Of a stretch of DNA of 64,000 nucleotides, positions 26,273-35,411 are shown piece by piece. The position numbers were made by a program, and so were the translations under genes. Source of the DNA: Poritiphilus sp965212595 (GTDB lineage Bacteria > Bacteroidota > Bacteroidia > Flavobacteriales > Flavobacteriaceae). The notes beneath the pieces were generated by a model. It saw only the letters and a list, made by a program, of their open reading frames with translations. It made no database searches and had not been told where the DNA came from. The stretch is taken from the NCBI GenBank assembly GCA_965212595.1, contig CBDBVE010000021.1, positions 1 to 64,000 of the forward strand, in the 5' to 3' direction. Within the stretch, counting starts at the first letter, position 1. Each line of letters opens with the position of its first letter.

Positions 26273-26824
26273 CTAGTTCTTTTTAAAAGGTAGTCCTAAT
26301 TCGGTTAACAATGATTTTGCTTCTTTATCCGTCTCCGCGGAGGTGACAAATGTAATGTCCATCCCGTTGATCCGGTTAATTTTGTCAATATTGATTTCCG
26401 GAAAAATTATCTGCTCTGTAACTCCCAAATTGTAATTCCCCCGACCATCAAATCCCGTCGCACGGATACCTTGGAAATCCCTTACCCTTGGAAGCGCAGA
26501 AGTAACCAGTCTATCTAAAAACTCGTACATACGCTCACCTCTTAGGGTAACCTTGGCTCCAATAGGCATTCCTTTACGTAATTTAAAAGCAGCAACGTCT
26601 TTCTTAGAGATCGTAGCAATTGCCTTCTGTCCTGTGATAAGGGTAAGTTCATCCACGGCATGATCTATCAGCTTCTTATCTGCAACTGCAGCACCTACTC
26701 CCCGGCTTACAACAATCTTATTCAGCTTAGGTACTTGCATTACATTGCTGTATCCAAACTCTTCAGTAAGCGCTTTGACTACGCGCTCTTTATATTCCTT
26801 TTTTAATCTTGGTACGTAAGACAT
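26273..26824 (-). CDS. rplE: 50S ribosomal protein L5
   Basis: A 183-aa 5S rRNA-associated protein. Landmarks are SNVMQVPKLNKIVVSRGVG, RKGMPIGAKVTLRGERMYEF and GLGVTEQ-like GNYNLGVTEQIIFPEI. It contacts P-site tRNA. It starts 2 bp after the rplX stop. Confidence 0.98.
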   Translation of the reverse strand: MSYVPRLKKEYKERVVKALTEEFGYSNVMQVPKLNKIVVSRGVGAAVADKKLIDHAVDELTLITGQKAIATISKKDVAAFKLRKGMPIGAKVTLRGERMYEFLDRLVTSALPRVRDFQGIRATGFDGRGNYNLGVTEQIIFPEINIDKINRINGMDITFVTSAETDKEAKSLLTELGLPFKKN

Positions 26825-26826
26825 AA

Positions 26827-27141
26827 CTAAATTACTTCATTCGATTTCTTAGAAAACCGCACTTTTTTACCATCTCTAATCTCAAACCCCACTCTTGTAG
26901 CATCGCCAGATTTGGAATCAATCAACGCCAGATTAGAAATATGGATTGGAGCTTCCTTTTTAACGATTCCTCCCTGAGGATTCTGAGCACTGGGCTTTTC
27001 GTGTTTTGAGACCATATTAGCGCCTTCCACAATTGCCTTTTTCTTTTCTCGATCTACCTTAACAACTTTACCTTCTGTACCCTTATGGTCTCCGGCAACA
27101 ATTCTTACGGTATCTCCTGCTTTTATTTTTAGTTTCATCAT
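26827..27141 (-). CDS. rplX: 50S ribosomal protein L24
   Basis: A 104-aa protein with a KOW motif (IKAGDTVRIVAGDHKGTEGK) and NMVSKHEKPSAQNPQGGIV. Two adjacent ATGs occur (27141 and 27138). The first gives the family-like MMKLKIKAG start and is used here. It acts as an early 50S assembly initiator. Confidence 0.97.
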   Translation of the reverse strand: MMKLKIKAGDTVRIVAGDHKGTEGKVVKVDREKKKAIVEGANMVSKHEKPSAQNPQGGIVKKEAPIHISNLALIDSKSGDATRVGFEIRDGKKVRFSKKSNEVI

Positions 27142-27150
27142 TCTAGTCTT

Positions 27151-27519
27151 TTACAGCACCTCAGGAGCTAGTGATACAATTTTCATAAACTGTTTGTCTC
27201 TCAACTCTCTAGCTACAGGGCCAAAAACACGGGTTCCTCGCATTTCACCGGTTGGATTGAGCAACACACAAGCGTTGTCATCAAAACGAATGTAGGATCC
27301 ATCTGGCCTTCTTACCTCTTTCTTGGTGCGAACAACCACTGCGGTTGAAACAGCTCCTTTTTTAATACCTCCATTTGGTGTGGCTTCTTTAACCGTCACC
27401 ACAATCTTATCACCTACAGAGGCATACCTTCTTTTGGTTCCTCCTAATACGCGGATCGTCAAAACTTCTTTTGCTCCGGTGTTGTCCGCCACTTTAAGTC
27501 TGGATTCTTGCTGTACCAT
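27151..27519 (-). CDS. rplN: 50S ribosomal protein L14
   Basis: A 122-aa protein starting MVQQESRLKVADNTGAKEV, with RRYASVGDKIVVTVKEATP and GTRVFGPVARELRDK. It is a subunit-interface protein of standard length. It starts 1 bp after the rpsQ stop. Confidence 0.98.
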   Translation of the reverse strand: MVQQESRLKVADNTGAKEVLTIRVLGGTKRRYASVGDKIVVTVKEATPNGGIKKGAVSTAVVVRTKKEVRRPDGSYIRFDDNACVLLNPTGEMRGTRVFGPVARELRDKQFMKIVSLAPEVL

Positions 27520-27520
27520 T

Positions 27521-27778
27521 TTATTTAGCTCTTTCTAGGACTTCTACCAATCTCCAACATTTGGTTTTACTTAATGGACGTGTCTCCATGATCTTTACAG
27601 TATCACCAATATTGCAGTCGTTGGTCTCGTCGTGTGCAACATATTTTTTTGTTCGTAATACGAACTTCCCGTACATAGGATGCTTTACCCGCTTCACTTC
27701 GGAAACCACGATAGATTTCTCCATACGGTTGCTGGTTACAACGCCAATCCTTTCCTTTCTTAAATTTCTTTTTTCCAT
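27521..27778 (-). CDS. rpsQ: 30S ribosomal protein S17
   Basis: An 85-aa OB-fold protein with RKERIGVVTSNRMEKSIVV, VKHPMYGKFVLRTKKYVAHD and ETRPLSKTKCWRLVEV. It is a primary 16S rRNA binder. It follows rpmC by 13 bp. Confidence 0.98.
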   Translation of the reverse strand: MEKRNLRKERIGVVTSNRMEKSIVVSEVKRVKHPMYGKFVLRTKKYVAHDETNDCNIGDTVKIMETRPLSKTKCWRLVEVLERAK

Positions 27779-27791
27779 AAAGCAGAACCAA

Positions 27792-27983
27792 TTATTGGTT
27801 TTCCCTTTTTGTTAATTCAGTTGACAATCTTGCCACGGTCCTTCTCGCTTTTCTTATCTGAAGCGGATTTTCCAATGGAGTTACGGAATGTGCTATTTTT
27901 AAGTCGTCTTGTTGCTTCTTAAACTCAGCAATTTTTTCCTTTAACTCTTCTACCGATAATTCTTTTATCTCAGACTGTTTCAT
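27792..27983 (-). CDS. rpmC: 50S ribosomal protein L29
   Basis: A 63-aa helical-hairpin protein lining the peptide exit tunnel. I use the ATG at 27983 (MKQSEIKELSVEELKEKI), because the in-frame start at 27995 adds MRIT and family members begin at MKQ. The segment NPLQIRKARRTVARL is diagnostic. Confidence 0.96.
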   Translation of the reverse strand: MKQSEIKELSVEELKEKIAEFKKQQDDLKIAHSVTPLENPLQIRKARRTVARLSTELTKRENQ

Positions 27984-28000
27984 CGTTATTCGCAATACAA

Positions 28001-28423
28001 TTAGGCGGCTTCGTAATCTCTAGCCACAACAAACTTCGTTTTAACGGGCAATTTCTGAGCGGCCAATCGCAAAGCTTCCTTTGCGACATCCATGGGCACT
28101 CCCGCAACCTCGAACATAATTCTACCAGGTTTTACAACAGCTACCCAATATTCTGGCGCTCCTTTACCTTTACCCATCCTTACCTCAAGAGGCTTTTTGG
28201 TAATTGGCTTGTCTGGGAATATCTTTATCCACAACTGCCCCTGTCTTTTCATATATCTAGTTGCCGCAACACGGGCCGCTTCTATCTGTCTTGAAGTAAT
28301 GAAACTAGAATCGAGAGATTTAATCCCGAACATCCCGTTAGAAAGCTGATGGCCTCTTCCAGAATTTCCTTTCATTCGGCCTTTCTGCGCTTTTCGAAAC
28401 TTGGTTCTTTTTGGCTGTAACAT
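28001..28423 (-). CDS. rplP: 50S ribosomal protein L16
   Basis: A 140-aa protein starting MLQPKRTKFRKAQKGRMKG, with FGIKSLDSSFITSRQIEAAR and VRMGKGKGAPEYWVAVVKPG. It organises the A-site region of 23S rRNA. It lies between rpsC and rpmC in the usual order. Confidence 0.98.
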   Translation of the reverse strand: MLQPKRTKFRKAQKGRMKGNSGRGHQLSNGMFGIKSLDSSFITSRQIEAARVAATRYMKRQGQLWIKIFPDKPITKKPLEVRMGKGKGAPEYWVAVVKPGRIMFEVAGVPMDVAKEALRLAAQKLPVKTKFVVARDYEAA

Positions 28424-28443
28424 CTTATCTTACCTCTTTATTA

Positions 28444-29157
28444 TTACTTTCTGCGGCGTGGTTTCTTGCCACCGTCTTGTTTTCCTTTTCCTTGTCCTTT
28501 AGACATTCCTACTAATGGAGAAAGCTCTCTTTTGCCATAAACCTCACCTTTCATAATCCAAACTTTGATTCCCAATCGGCCATAGGTAGTATGTGCCTCA
28601 TGCAAGGCGTAATCGATATCCGCCCTAAAAGTAGAAAGTGGAATTCTTCCATCTTTATAAGATTCTGAACGCGCCATTTCTGCACCGTTTAAACGGCCCG
28701 AGATCTGGATTTTGATGCCTTCAGCATTCATCCGCATAGCCGCAGCGATAGCCATTTTAATAGCCCTTCGGTACGAAATTCGGTTCTCAATCTGGCGCGC
28801 AACACTTGCGGCGACCAAGTTGGAATCAAGCTCAGGACGCTTTATTTCAAAAATGTTGATCTGAACTTCTTTATCTGTGATCTTCTTAAGCTCTTCTTTC
28901 AACTTATCTACCTCCTGACCACCTTTTCCGATAATAATACCAGGTCTGGCGGTGGTAATGGTAACCGTGATGAGCTTAAGTGTGCGTTCAATAATTACTC
29001 TAGACACACTAGCCTTGGCAAGACGAGCATGAACATACTTCCGGATCTTATCATCTTCAGCAAGCTTATCACCGTAGTCATTTCCTCCATACCAGTTAGA
29101 CTCCCATCCTCTGATAATTCCCAGGCGATTTCCTATTGGATTTGTTTTTTGTCCCAT
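28444..29157 (-). CDS. rpsC: 30S ribosomal protein S3
   Basis: A 237-aa protein with MGQKTNPIGNRLGIIRGWES, a type II KH domain (TTARPGIIIGKGGQEVDKL) and the C-terminal S3 domain (GRLNGAEMARSESYKDGRIP, YGRLGIKVWIMKGE). Together with S4 and S5 it forms the mRNA entry helicase. It has a basic, lysine-rich tail. Confidence 0.98.
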   Translation of the reverse strand: MGQKTNPIGNRLGIIRGWESNWYGGNDYGDKLAEDDKIRKYVHARLAKASVSRVIIERTLKLITVTITTARPGIIIGKGGQEVDKLKEELKKITDKEVQINIFEIKRPELDSNLVAASVARQIENRISYRRAIKMAIAAAMRMNAEGIKIQISGRLNGAEMARSESYKDGRIPLSTFRADIDYALHEAHTTYGRLGIKVWIMKGEVYGKRELSPLVGMSKGQGKGKQDGGKKPRRRK

Positions 29158-29168
29158 AATTCGCTGCG

Positions 29169-29576
29169 CTAGCTTTGTGTGTTATTATTAGATCCCAAAA
29201 CCAAGGTCACATGGTTGGAACGTTTTCTGATTCTATGTGCCCTTCCCTGGGGTGCCGGACGCAATCTCTTTAGCATACGACCGCTATCTACCTTGATCTC
29301 TTTTACAAAAAGATCGGCTCCTTCTAAGTCGGCATCTTCATTCTTAGCCTGCCAATTTGCAATTGCCGAAAGTAACAGCTTCTCTAACCTTCGTGATGCT
29401 TCTTTAGGGTTAAACCTAAGAATAGCTAGTGCCTTCTCTACCTCTGCTCCTCTTACCAAATCGGCAACCAGGCGCATTTTCCTAGGTGAGGTGGGGCAGT
29501 TGTTCAACTTGGCAAAAGCCAATTCCTTCTTCTCTGCCTTGATTCTTTCGGCCATTTGTCTTTTTCGAACTCCCAT
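29169..29576 (-). CDS. rplV: 50S ribosomal protein L22
   Basis: A 135-aa protein whose extended hairpin lines the exit tunnel. CPTSPRKMRLVADLVRG and the C-terminal RLRPAPQGRAHRIRKRSNHV are the signatures. It starts 7 bp after the rpsS stop. Confidence 0.98.
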   Translation of the reverse strand: MGVRKRQMAERIKAEKKELAFAKLNNCPTSPRKMRLVADLVRGAEVEKALAILRFNPKEASRRLEKLLLSAIANWQAKNEDADLEGADLFVKEIKVDSGRMLKRLRPAPQGRAHRIRKRSNHVTLVLGSNNNTQS

Positions 29577-29583
29577 AGCTTAC

Positions 29584-29862
29584 TTACTTTTTACCTTTAT
29601 TCTTTGCTCCGGCGTGACCTCTAAATGATCGTGTCGGAGAGAATTCACCTAATTTATGACCTACCATATTCTCAGTCACGTATACCGGAACAAATTGCCG
29701 TCCGTTATGAACTGCGATTGTCTGGCCTACGAAATCTGGAGTTATCATGGAAGCTCTAGACCAGGTTTTGATCACAGACTTCTTTCCAGATTCTACATTT
29801 TGCTGGACTTTCTTCTCCAGGCTATAGTGAACGTATGGTCCTTTTTTTAATGAACGTGCCAT
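29584..29862 (-). CDS. rpsS: 30S ribosomal protein S19
   Basis: A 92-aa head protein with MARSLKKGPYVHYSLEKKV, KTWSRASMITPDFVGQTIAV and HKLGEFSPTRSFRGHAG. It starts 15 bp after the reconstructed rplB stop. Confidence 0.98.
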   Translation of the reverse strand: MARSLKKGPYVHYSLEKKVQQNVESGKKSVIKTWSRASMITPDFVGQTIAVHNGRQFVPVYVTENMVGHKLGEFSPTRSFRGHAGAKNKGKK

Positions 29863-29877
29863 TTCTTTCTTTGCTTT

Positions 29878-30704
29878 TTATTTCTTTCTACGTTCTACGA
29901 TATATTTATTGGTGTCTTTGGTCTTAGAACCGTGTTCTAAAGCCTTTGGCCGGAATACCATTACGCGATCTTGGGTGACCTCCAGAAGCACGCCCTTCTC
30001 CACCACCCATTGGGTGATCTACAGGGTTCATTGCCACTGGTCTTGTTCTTGGTCTTCTTCCTAACCACCTGCTTCTACCTGCTTTACCAGATACGATAAG
30101 CTGATGATCCGAATTAGATACGGCCCCTACGGTAGCCAGGCAATTTGCCAAAACTAACCGGGTTTCACCCGAAGGAAGTTTTACCGTAGCGTATTTCCCT
30201 TCTCTCGCCATCAATTGCGCGAAAGCTCCTGCGCTTCTAGCCATAACAGCTCCTTGTCCAGGACGCAATTCGATGCATGAAATAATTGTTCCTAAAGGAA
30301 TTTCTTTGAGTGGAAGAGCATTCCCTATCTCTGGGGCAACACCTGCTCCAGAAGATACTTTCTGACCTACCTGTAATCCGTTTTGGGCTACAATGTATCG
30401 CTTCTCTCCATCTTTGTATTCCACCAAAGCAATGAATGCCGTTCTGTTAGGGTCGTATTGGATAGATTTAACTTCGGCAGCAACATCTTGCTTATCTCGC
30501 TTAAAATCAATAATACGGTACCTTCTTTTATGACCACCACCTCTATGGCGCATAGTCATTTTTCCTTGACTGTTTCTACCTCCCGACTTTTTTAACGGAG
30601 CAAGCAAGCTTTTCTCCGGCTTATCAGCAGTAATCGCGTCAAATCCGTTTACCTACTTTAAAACGCTGTCCAGGAGTGATTGGTTTTAATTTTCTAACTG
30701 ACAT
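29878..30704 (-). CDS. rplB: 50S ribosomal protein L2, reading frame broken by two single-base insertions
   Basis: The ATG at 30704 opens MSVRKLKPITPGQRFKVG and then meets a stop, because TTT at 30648-30650 (AAA on the minus strand) carries one base too many. Without it the frame reads VGNGFDAITADKPEKSL and joins the L2 body. Near the 3' end an extra C in 29930-29931 turns RTRSKTK into RTRF-stop; without it the frame continues to NKYIVERRKK and the stop at 29878-29880. The span is 827 nt, and minus two bases encodes exactly 274 aa, the usual L2 length. L2 is essential for peptidyl-transferase assembly, so I treat the insertions as sequence errors. The uncorrected main frame covers only 29924-30607. 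Confidence 0.93.
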
Positions 30705-30713
30705 TGTATGTCT

Positions 30714-31004
30714 TTATAGATTACTGTAAAAATCAATAATATCGCCTTCTTCAACATCAACGATGGCCTTCTTAAATCCGCTTGTCTTCCCGTGCTGTAT
30801 ACCGGTTTTGGTATATCTTGTTCTTCGGGAAGGACCGTAATTCATAGTTCTCACTTTCTTCACAGAAACACCGTAAGTAGCCTCAACAGCATCCTTAATC
30901 TGCAATTTGTTTGCACCAGGATCTACGATGAAGCCATAGCGGTTGTAGAGCTCGCTATCCGATGTCATTTTTTCTGTAATGATGGGTTTTATCAACACAC
31001 TCAT
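30714..31004 (-). CDS. rplW: 50S ribosomal protein L23
   Basis: A 96-aa exit-tunnel protein with SVLIKPIITEKMTSDSELYN and YGVSVKKVRTMNYGPSRRTR. It is the docking site for trigger factor and SRP. The frame is intact although it lies inside the indel-affected stretch. It lies 9 bp before the rplB start. Confidence 0.97.
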   Translation of the reverse strand: MSVLIKPIITEKMTSDSELYNRYGFIVDPGANKLQIKDAVEATYGVSVKKVRTMNYGPSRRTRYTKTGIQHGKTSGFKKAIVDVEEGDIIDFYSNL

Positions 31005-31011
31005 GATTTCC

Positions 31012-31641
31012 CTAACTATTTAAGTTCGATTCTATTCCTTCCAAGGAACCCTCCATAAGCACAATACTACTAGCATTTAGTATTTTGTAAGTACTTAATT
31101 CTGAGTTAGTTACAACTTCAGGACCTTTCAAATTACGCGACGACAAATATACGTTATTATTTGAATCGCCCAACACAAACAAAGACTTTTTGTTTTCCAA
31201 TCCGAGTGACTTCAAAACCTCTTTAAAATCTTTCGTCTTCGGAGCGTCAAAATTAAAGTCCTCCACGACCAAAATCGCGTTCTCTTTTTTCTTGAGACTC
31301 AAGGCAGATTTTCGGGCTAAACGCTTCACATTTTTATTGAGTTTCTGCGTGTAGTCTTTTGGCCTTGGACCAAAGATTCTACCTCCGCCTCTAAAGATTG
31401 GAGATTTAATGCTTCCCGCCCTTGCCGTTCCGGTTCCTTTTTGCTTTTTGATCTTTCTGGTACTTCCTACGATCTCGGCTCTTTCCTTGGTTTTATGCGT
31501 TCCCTGACGCTGATGCGCCATGTACTGCTTTACATCAAGATAAATCGCGTGATTGTTAGGCTCTATTTTATAAACAGCATCAGAAAGGTCTACCTTTCTA
31601 CCTGTTTCTTTTCCTTTAATATCTAAAACTGCTACCTTCAT
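31012..31641 (-). CDS. rplD: 50S ribosomal protein L4
   Basis: A 209-aa protein with the tunnel-loop signature QRQGTHKTKERAEIVGSTRK, KKQKGTGTARAGSIKSPIFR and GGGRIFGPRPKDYTQKLNKN. In enterobacteria it also autoregulates the S10 operon, and no such leader was recognised here. The frame is intact. Confidence 0.97.
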   Translation of the reverse strand: MKVAVLDIKGKETGRKVDLSDAVYKIEPNNHAIYLDVKQYMAHQRQGTHKTKERAEIVGSTRKIKKQKGTGTARAGSIKSPIFRGGGRIFGPRPKDYTQKLNKNVKRLARKSALSLKKKENAILVVEDFNFDAPKTKDFKEVLKSLGLENKKSLFVLGDSNNNVYLSSRNLKGPEVVTNSELSTYKILNASSIVLMEGSLEGIESNLNS

Positions 31642-31646
31642 GATTT

Positions 31647-32264
31647 CTATTTCTCGATAGTTATGTAGGCGTTTTTATGACCGGGAACACAACCCTTTAC
31701 TACGATCAGGTTTTTCTCCGGAACAACCTTTAAAACCCGAAGGTTTTGAACGGTTACTTTTCCACCACCCATTCTTCCTGCCATCTTCATTCCTTTAAAG
31801 ACTCTTGCGGGATAGGAGGCAGCTCCAATAGAACCAGGAGCCCTTAATCTGTTATGCTGCCCGTGAGTGGCCTGTCCGACTCCGGCAAACCCGTGTCGCT
31901 TAACCACACCTTGAAATCCTTTTCCCTTGGAAGTCGCAGAAACGTCTACGAACTCTCCTTCTTCAAATAGATCTACCCCTATGGTATCACCTAATTTGTG
32001 TTCACCTTCAAAATCCCGGAACTCAACGACTTTCTTTTTGGGAGAAGTGCCTGCCTTTTTAACATGACCCATTTCGGCCTGGTTTGCACGCTTTTCTGCC
32101 TTGTCATCGAAACCAAGTTGAAGGGCATTGTACCCGTCTACCTCTTCGGTTCTGACTTGGGTAACTATGCATGGCCCAGCTTCGATAACCGTACACGGAA
32201 TGTTTTTCCCGTTGTCATCAAAAATGCTGGTCATACCTACTTTTTTTCCTATTAACCCAGACAT
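31647..32264 (-). CDS. rplC: 50S ribosomal protein L3
   Basis: A 205-aa protein starting MSGLIGKKVGMTSIFDDNGK, with KGKGFQGVVKRHGFAGVGQA and the HGQHNRLRAPGSIGAASYPA loop that approaches the peptidyl-transferase centre. It is the first gene after the terminator at 32308-32339, so it probably starts its own transcript. The leader directly before the ATG is an AT-rich run with ATTGATTATTAATTAT. Confidence 0.97.
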   Translation of the reverse strand: MSGLIGKKVGMTSIFDDNGKNIPCTVIEAGPCIVTQVRTEEVDGYNALQLGFDDKAEKRANQAEMGHVKKAGTSPKKKVVEFRDFEGEHKLGDTIGVDLFEEGEFVDVSATSKGKGFQGVVKRHGFAGVGQATHGQHNRLRAPGSIGAASYPARVFKGMKMAGRMGGGKVTVQNLRVLKVVPEKNLIVVKGCVPGHKNAYITIEK

Positions 32265-32307
32265 ACTTAATTATTGATTATTAATTATACTATTCTTAAT
32301 TCTTGAC

Positions 32308-32339
32308 AAAAAAAACAGGGTCAAAAATAATTCGACCCC
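32308..32339 (-). terminator. Intrinsic terminator or attenuator between rpsJ and rplC
   Basis: On the minus strand the stem GGGTCGAA/TTTGACCC (8 pairs including one G-T, 5-nt loop) is followed by CTG and eight T residues (32308-32315). It lies 87 bp after the rpsJ stop and 44 bp before the rplC start. It splits the otherwise continuous translation block in two. Confidence 0.8.
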
Positions 32340-32425
32340 GAATTTATTTTTGTTACCGTTTTTCCTTCGCGAAACGCTCCGGACATGTCTTTCGAAACTC
32401 TGAATTTCGAATTCTGAATCCCGAC

Positions 32426-32731
32426 TTATACTTTTATCTCAACCTCAACACCGCTTGGAAGTTCTAACTTCATAAGCGCATCAATGGTTTTAGATGAAGA
32501 ACTGTAAATATCGAGCAACCTCTTGTAAGAGCTCAATTGAAACTGTTCTCTAGATTTCTTATTCACGTGTGGTGAACGCAATACCGTAAAAATCTTCTTG
32601 TGCGTAGGAAGAGGGATTGGCCCTGTAACTACCGCTCCGGTGGTTTTCACCGTCTTTACGATTTTCTCAGCTGATTTATCCACCAGGTTATGATCGTAAG
32701 ATTTTAGTTTTATTCTGATTTTCTGACTCAT
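32426..32731 (-). CDS. rpsJ: 30S ribosomal protein S10
   Basis: A 101-aa protein with KIRIKLKSYDHNLVDKSAEK and GPIPLPTHKKIFTVLRSPHV. It is also NusE, a transcription antitermination partner of NusB. Here it is grouped with rpsL-rpsG-fusA and separated from rplC by a 161-bp gap containing a terminator. Confidence 0.98.
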   Translation of the reverse strand: MSQKIRIKLKSYDHNLVDKSAEKIVKTVKTTGAVVTGPIPLPTHKKIFTVLRSPHVNKKSREQFQLSSYKRLLDIYSSSSKTIDALMKLELPSGVEVEIKV

Positions 32732-32742
32732 TTCCCTACAAT

Positions 32743-34904
32743 TTAAGCGGTTACTCCTTTAGTGGCTTTTACAACTTCTTCGGCAATATTGCTTGGCGTT
32801 TCGGCATAGTGCGAAAACTCCATTGTTGATGTGGCTCTACCTGAAGAAAGTGTACGCAATGCTGTAACATACCCAAACATTTCGGATAATGGCACTTCTG
32901 CCTTGATCACCTTTGAGCCCGCTCTGTCATCCATATTGTTCACCTGACCTCTCCTTCGGTTCAAATCTCCGACAATGTCACCCATATTTTCCTCTGGAGT
33001 AAGCACCTCGAGCTTCATGATAGGCTCCATCAATACAGCCTTGGCTGCTTTAGCGGCCTCCTTGTAACCTAGTTTGGCTGCTAGTTCAAAAGAAAGCGAA
33101 TCAGAATCTACAGGGTGGAAAGATCCATCCTTTAGCGTAATTTTCATGCTATCCATTTCAAAACCAGCCAATGGTCCATTTTTCATGGCTTCCTTAAAGC
33201 CTTTTTCAACCGATGGAATATATTCTCTAGGAATATTACCCCCTTTTATCTGATTGACGAACTCTAATCCGGCCTTTTCTTTATCTTCTGCAGGTTCCAT
33301 GGTAAACACAATATCTGCGAATTTACCACGACCACCGGTTTGTTTTTTATAAACCTCTCTGTGATCTGCACTCCTGGTAAGCGCTTCTTTGTACTCAACC
33401 TGGGGTTGACCCTGGTTAACTTCAACTTTGAACTCTCGTCTTGAAACGATCAACAATAATATCTAAGTGAAGCTCTCCCATACCTGAAATGATGGTTTGA
33501 CCCTGACGCTTCATCAGTCTTTACCTGGAAAGTAGGATCTTCTTCAGCCAATTTGGCCAAAGCCATACCTAATTTATCAACATCTGCCTTTAGTCTTAGG
33601 TTCAACAGCAATACCAATAACGGGATCAGGGAAGTCCATGCTCTCCAAGAATAATTGGGTGCTTTTCAGTCAGACATGGTATCACCAGTCTTAATATCCT
33701 TGAATCCTACAGCTGCTCCAATATCTCCAGCTTCGATAGTAATCGATACCGCATTTTGCTTATTAGAATGCATCTGATAGATACGTGAAATACGTTCTTT
33801 CTTACCTGAACGATTGTTCAAGATGTACGAACCAGCATCTAAACGGCCAGAGTATGTTCTGAAGAATGCCAAACGACCAACGAAAGGATCCGTAGCAATT
33901 TTGAATGCCAATGCAGAAAAAGGCTCCTTAACATCTGGCTTTCTAGATGATTTCAGCACCTGTATTTAGGATCTACACCCACAATCGCATCCTTATCTAT
34001 TGGAGAAGGCAGGTATCTACATACTGCATCCAACAAGAAACTGTACACCCTTTATTTTTAAAAGAAGAACCACAAATCATCGGAATGATAGCTCCTATCC
34101 ATAACCGCGGCCCGCAAAGCAGCGTGCACTTCTTCTTCGGTAATAGATTCTTCATCTTCGAAGAACTTTCTCCATTAACTCCTCATCGTATTCCGCAACA
34201 GCCTCAATCAAAGCAGCTCTATACTCCTTAACTTCAGCCTTCATTTCTTCAGGAATATCAACAACATCAAAGGTAGAGCCGATAGCCCTCCTCATGCCAT
34301 ACAATGGCTCTGTTCTTTGCCAAGGTCAACGATACCTTTAAAATCAGCTTCGTCACCGATTGGCAATACAATAGGTACAGCATTGGAACCCAACATCTCT
34401 CTGACTTGCTTACAAACGGCATAAGGAAGTTAGAACCCTGACGGTCCATCTTATGTTGACAAAACCGATGCGTAGGCACCTTATAGTTATCAGCAAGCCT
34501 CCAATTCGTTTCCGATTGTGGCTCAACACCGTCAACCGCACTAAAAAGGAATACCAATCCATCTAAGAACACGTGAAAGACCTGATTTACTTCAACGGTA
34601 AAATCTACGTGACCTGGGAGTATCTATAATATTAAAGTGGTAGGGTTCAGATTCTGGCATCAGCCGTTGGTTTTCCATTTTCAGTAGGAAAATTCCAGGT
34701 ACAGGTGGTAGCAGCGGAAGTAATGGTAATTCCTCGTTCCTGCTCTTGCTCCATCCAGTCCATGGTTGCCGCTCCGTCATGAACCTCTCCAATTTTATGG
34801 CTTACACCGGTATAGTAAAGAATACGTTCTGTAGTAGTAGTCTTTCCGGCATCAATATGTGCCGCAATACCAATATTTCTAGTATATTTTAAGTCTCTTG
34901 CCAT
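32743..34904 (-). CDS. fusA: Elongation factor G, reading frame broken by about 23 single-base insertions
   Basis: Both ends are clean. The N-terminus (34904 down to about 34650) reads MARDLKYTRNIGIAAHIDAG with P-loop AHIDAGKTT and GITITSAATT. The C-terminal half (33430 to 32743) reads through domains IV-V. Between them the frame shifts repeatedly. I could place 23 extra bases (for example the extra C making ACTCCCAGG from the DTPGH codons). Removing them leaves 2139 nt, exactly 713 codons, and restores DTPGHVDFT, NKMDRQGSNF, the VWHEEG region and all of domain II. EF-G drives translocation and is essential, so sequence error is the likely cause. Uncorrected open pieces are about 34647-34904, 34267-34572, 33666-33959 and 32743-33456. 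Confidence 0.92.
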
Positions 34905-34911
34905 TTCTAAA

Positions 34912-35388
34912 TTAAAATCTAAAGTGGGAAAATGCTTTATTTGCTTCGGCCATCTTATGAGTATCTACCCTTTTCTTTACAGCCGCACCCTCTTCTTTTG
35001 AAGCTGCCAAAACTTCTGCCGCCAACTTCTGAGCCATTGATTTTTCATTTCGCTTACGTGCAAAACTGATTAACCATTTCATCGCTGTAGAAATCTTACG
35101 ATCTGGTCTTATTTGCATTGGAATCTGAAAAGTTGCCCCACCTACTCTTCTACTTCGCACCTCTACATGAGGCATCACGTTAGAAAGCGCATCTTTCCAC
35201 AACTCTAAACCAGACTTTTCTTCATCTGTTTTCTTTTCTTCTACGATATCTATAGCATCGTAAAATATTTTGAAAGCAACCGATTTCTTACCGTCCCACA
35301 TCAACATGTTTACAAACCTTGTAACCAGCTGATCATTAAACCTTGGATCTGGTAATAATGGCCTTTTCTTTGCCTGTCTTTTTCTCAT
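34912..35388 (-). CDS. rpsG: 30S ribosomal protein S7
   Basis: A 158-aa head-nucleating protein with RKRQAKKRPLLPDPRFNDQL, NVMPHVEVRSRRVGGATFQI and the C-terminal THKMAEANKAFSHFRF. The frame is intact. It lies 7 bp before fusA and 23 bp after rpsL. Confidence 0.98.
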   Translation of the reverse strand: MRKRQAKKRPLLPDPRFNDQLVTRFVNMLMWDGKKSVAFKIFYDAIDIVEEKKTDEEKSGLELWKDALSNVMPHVEVRSRRVGGATFQIPMQIRPDRKISTAMKWLISFARKRNEKSMAQKLAAEVLAASKEEGAAVKKRVDTHKMAEANKAFSHFRF

Positions 35389-35411
35389 CTTTTCTTCTTA
35401 AATAATTAAGA

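Noticed and set aside
18641..32264. Many antisense open frames of 60-217 codons opposite ribosomal protein genes
   Set aside because: They mirror the codon use of the real genes, have no family resemblance, and would break the continuous operon.
32340..32425. Repeated ATTCAGAATTCGAAATTCAGAG-like text upstream of the rpsJ-rplC hairpin (written here in a degenerate way)
   Set aside because: It is a short imperfect AT-rich repeat with no clear symmetry or partner elsewhere, so no function can be supported.
32743..34904. Programmed ribosomal frameshifting in fusA
   Set aside because: More than twenty shifts at unrelated sites, without slippery heptamers or downstream structure, cannot be programmed. 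rplB and rpsL nearby show the same kind of damage.
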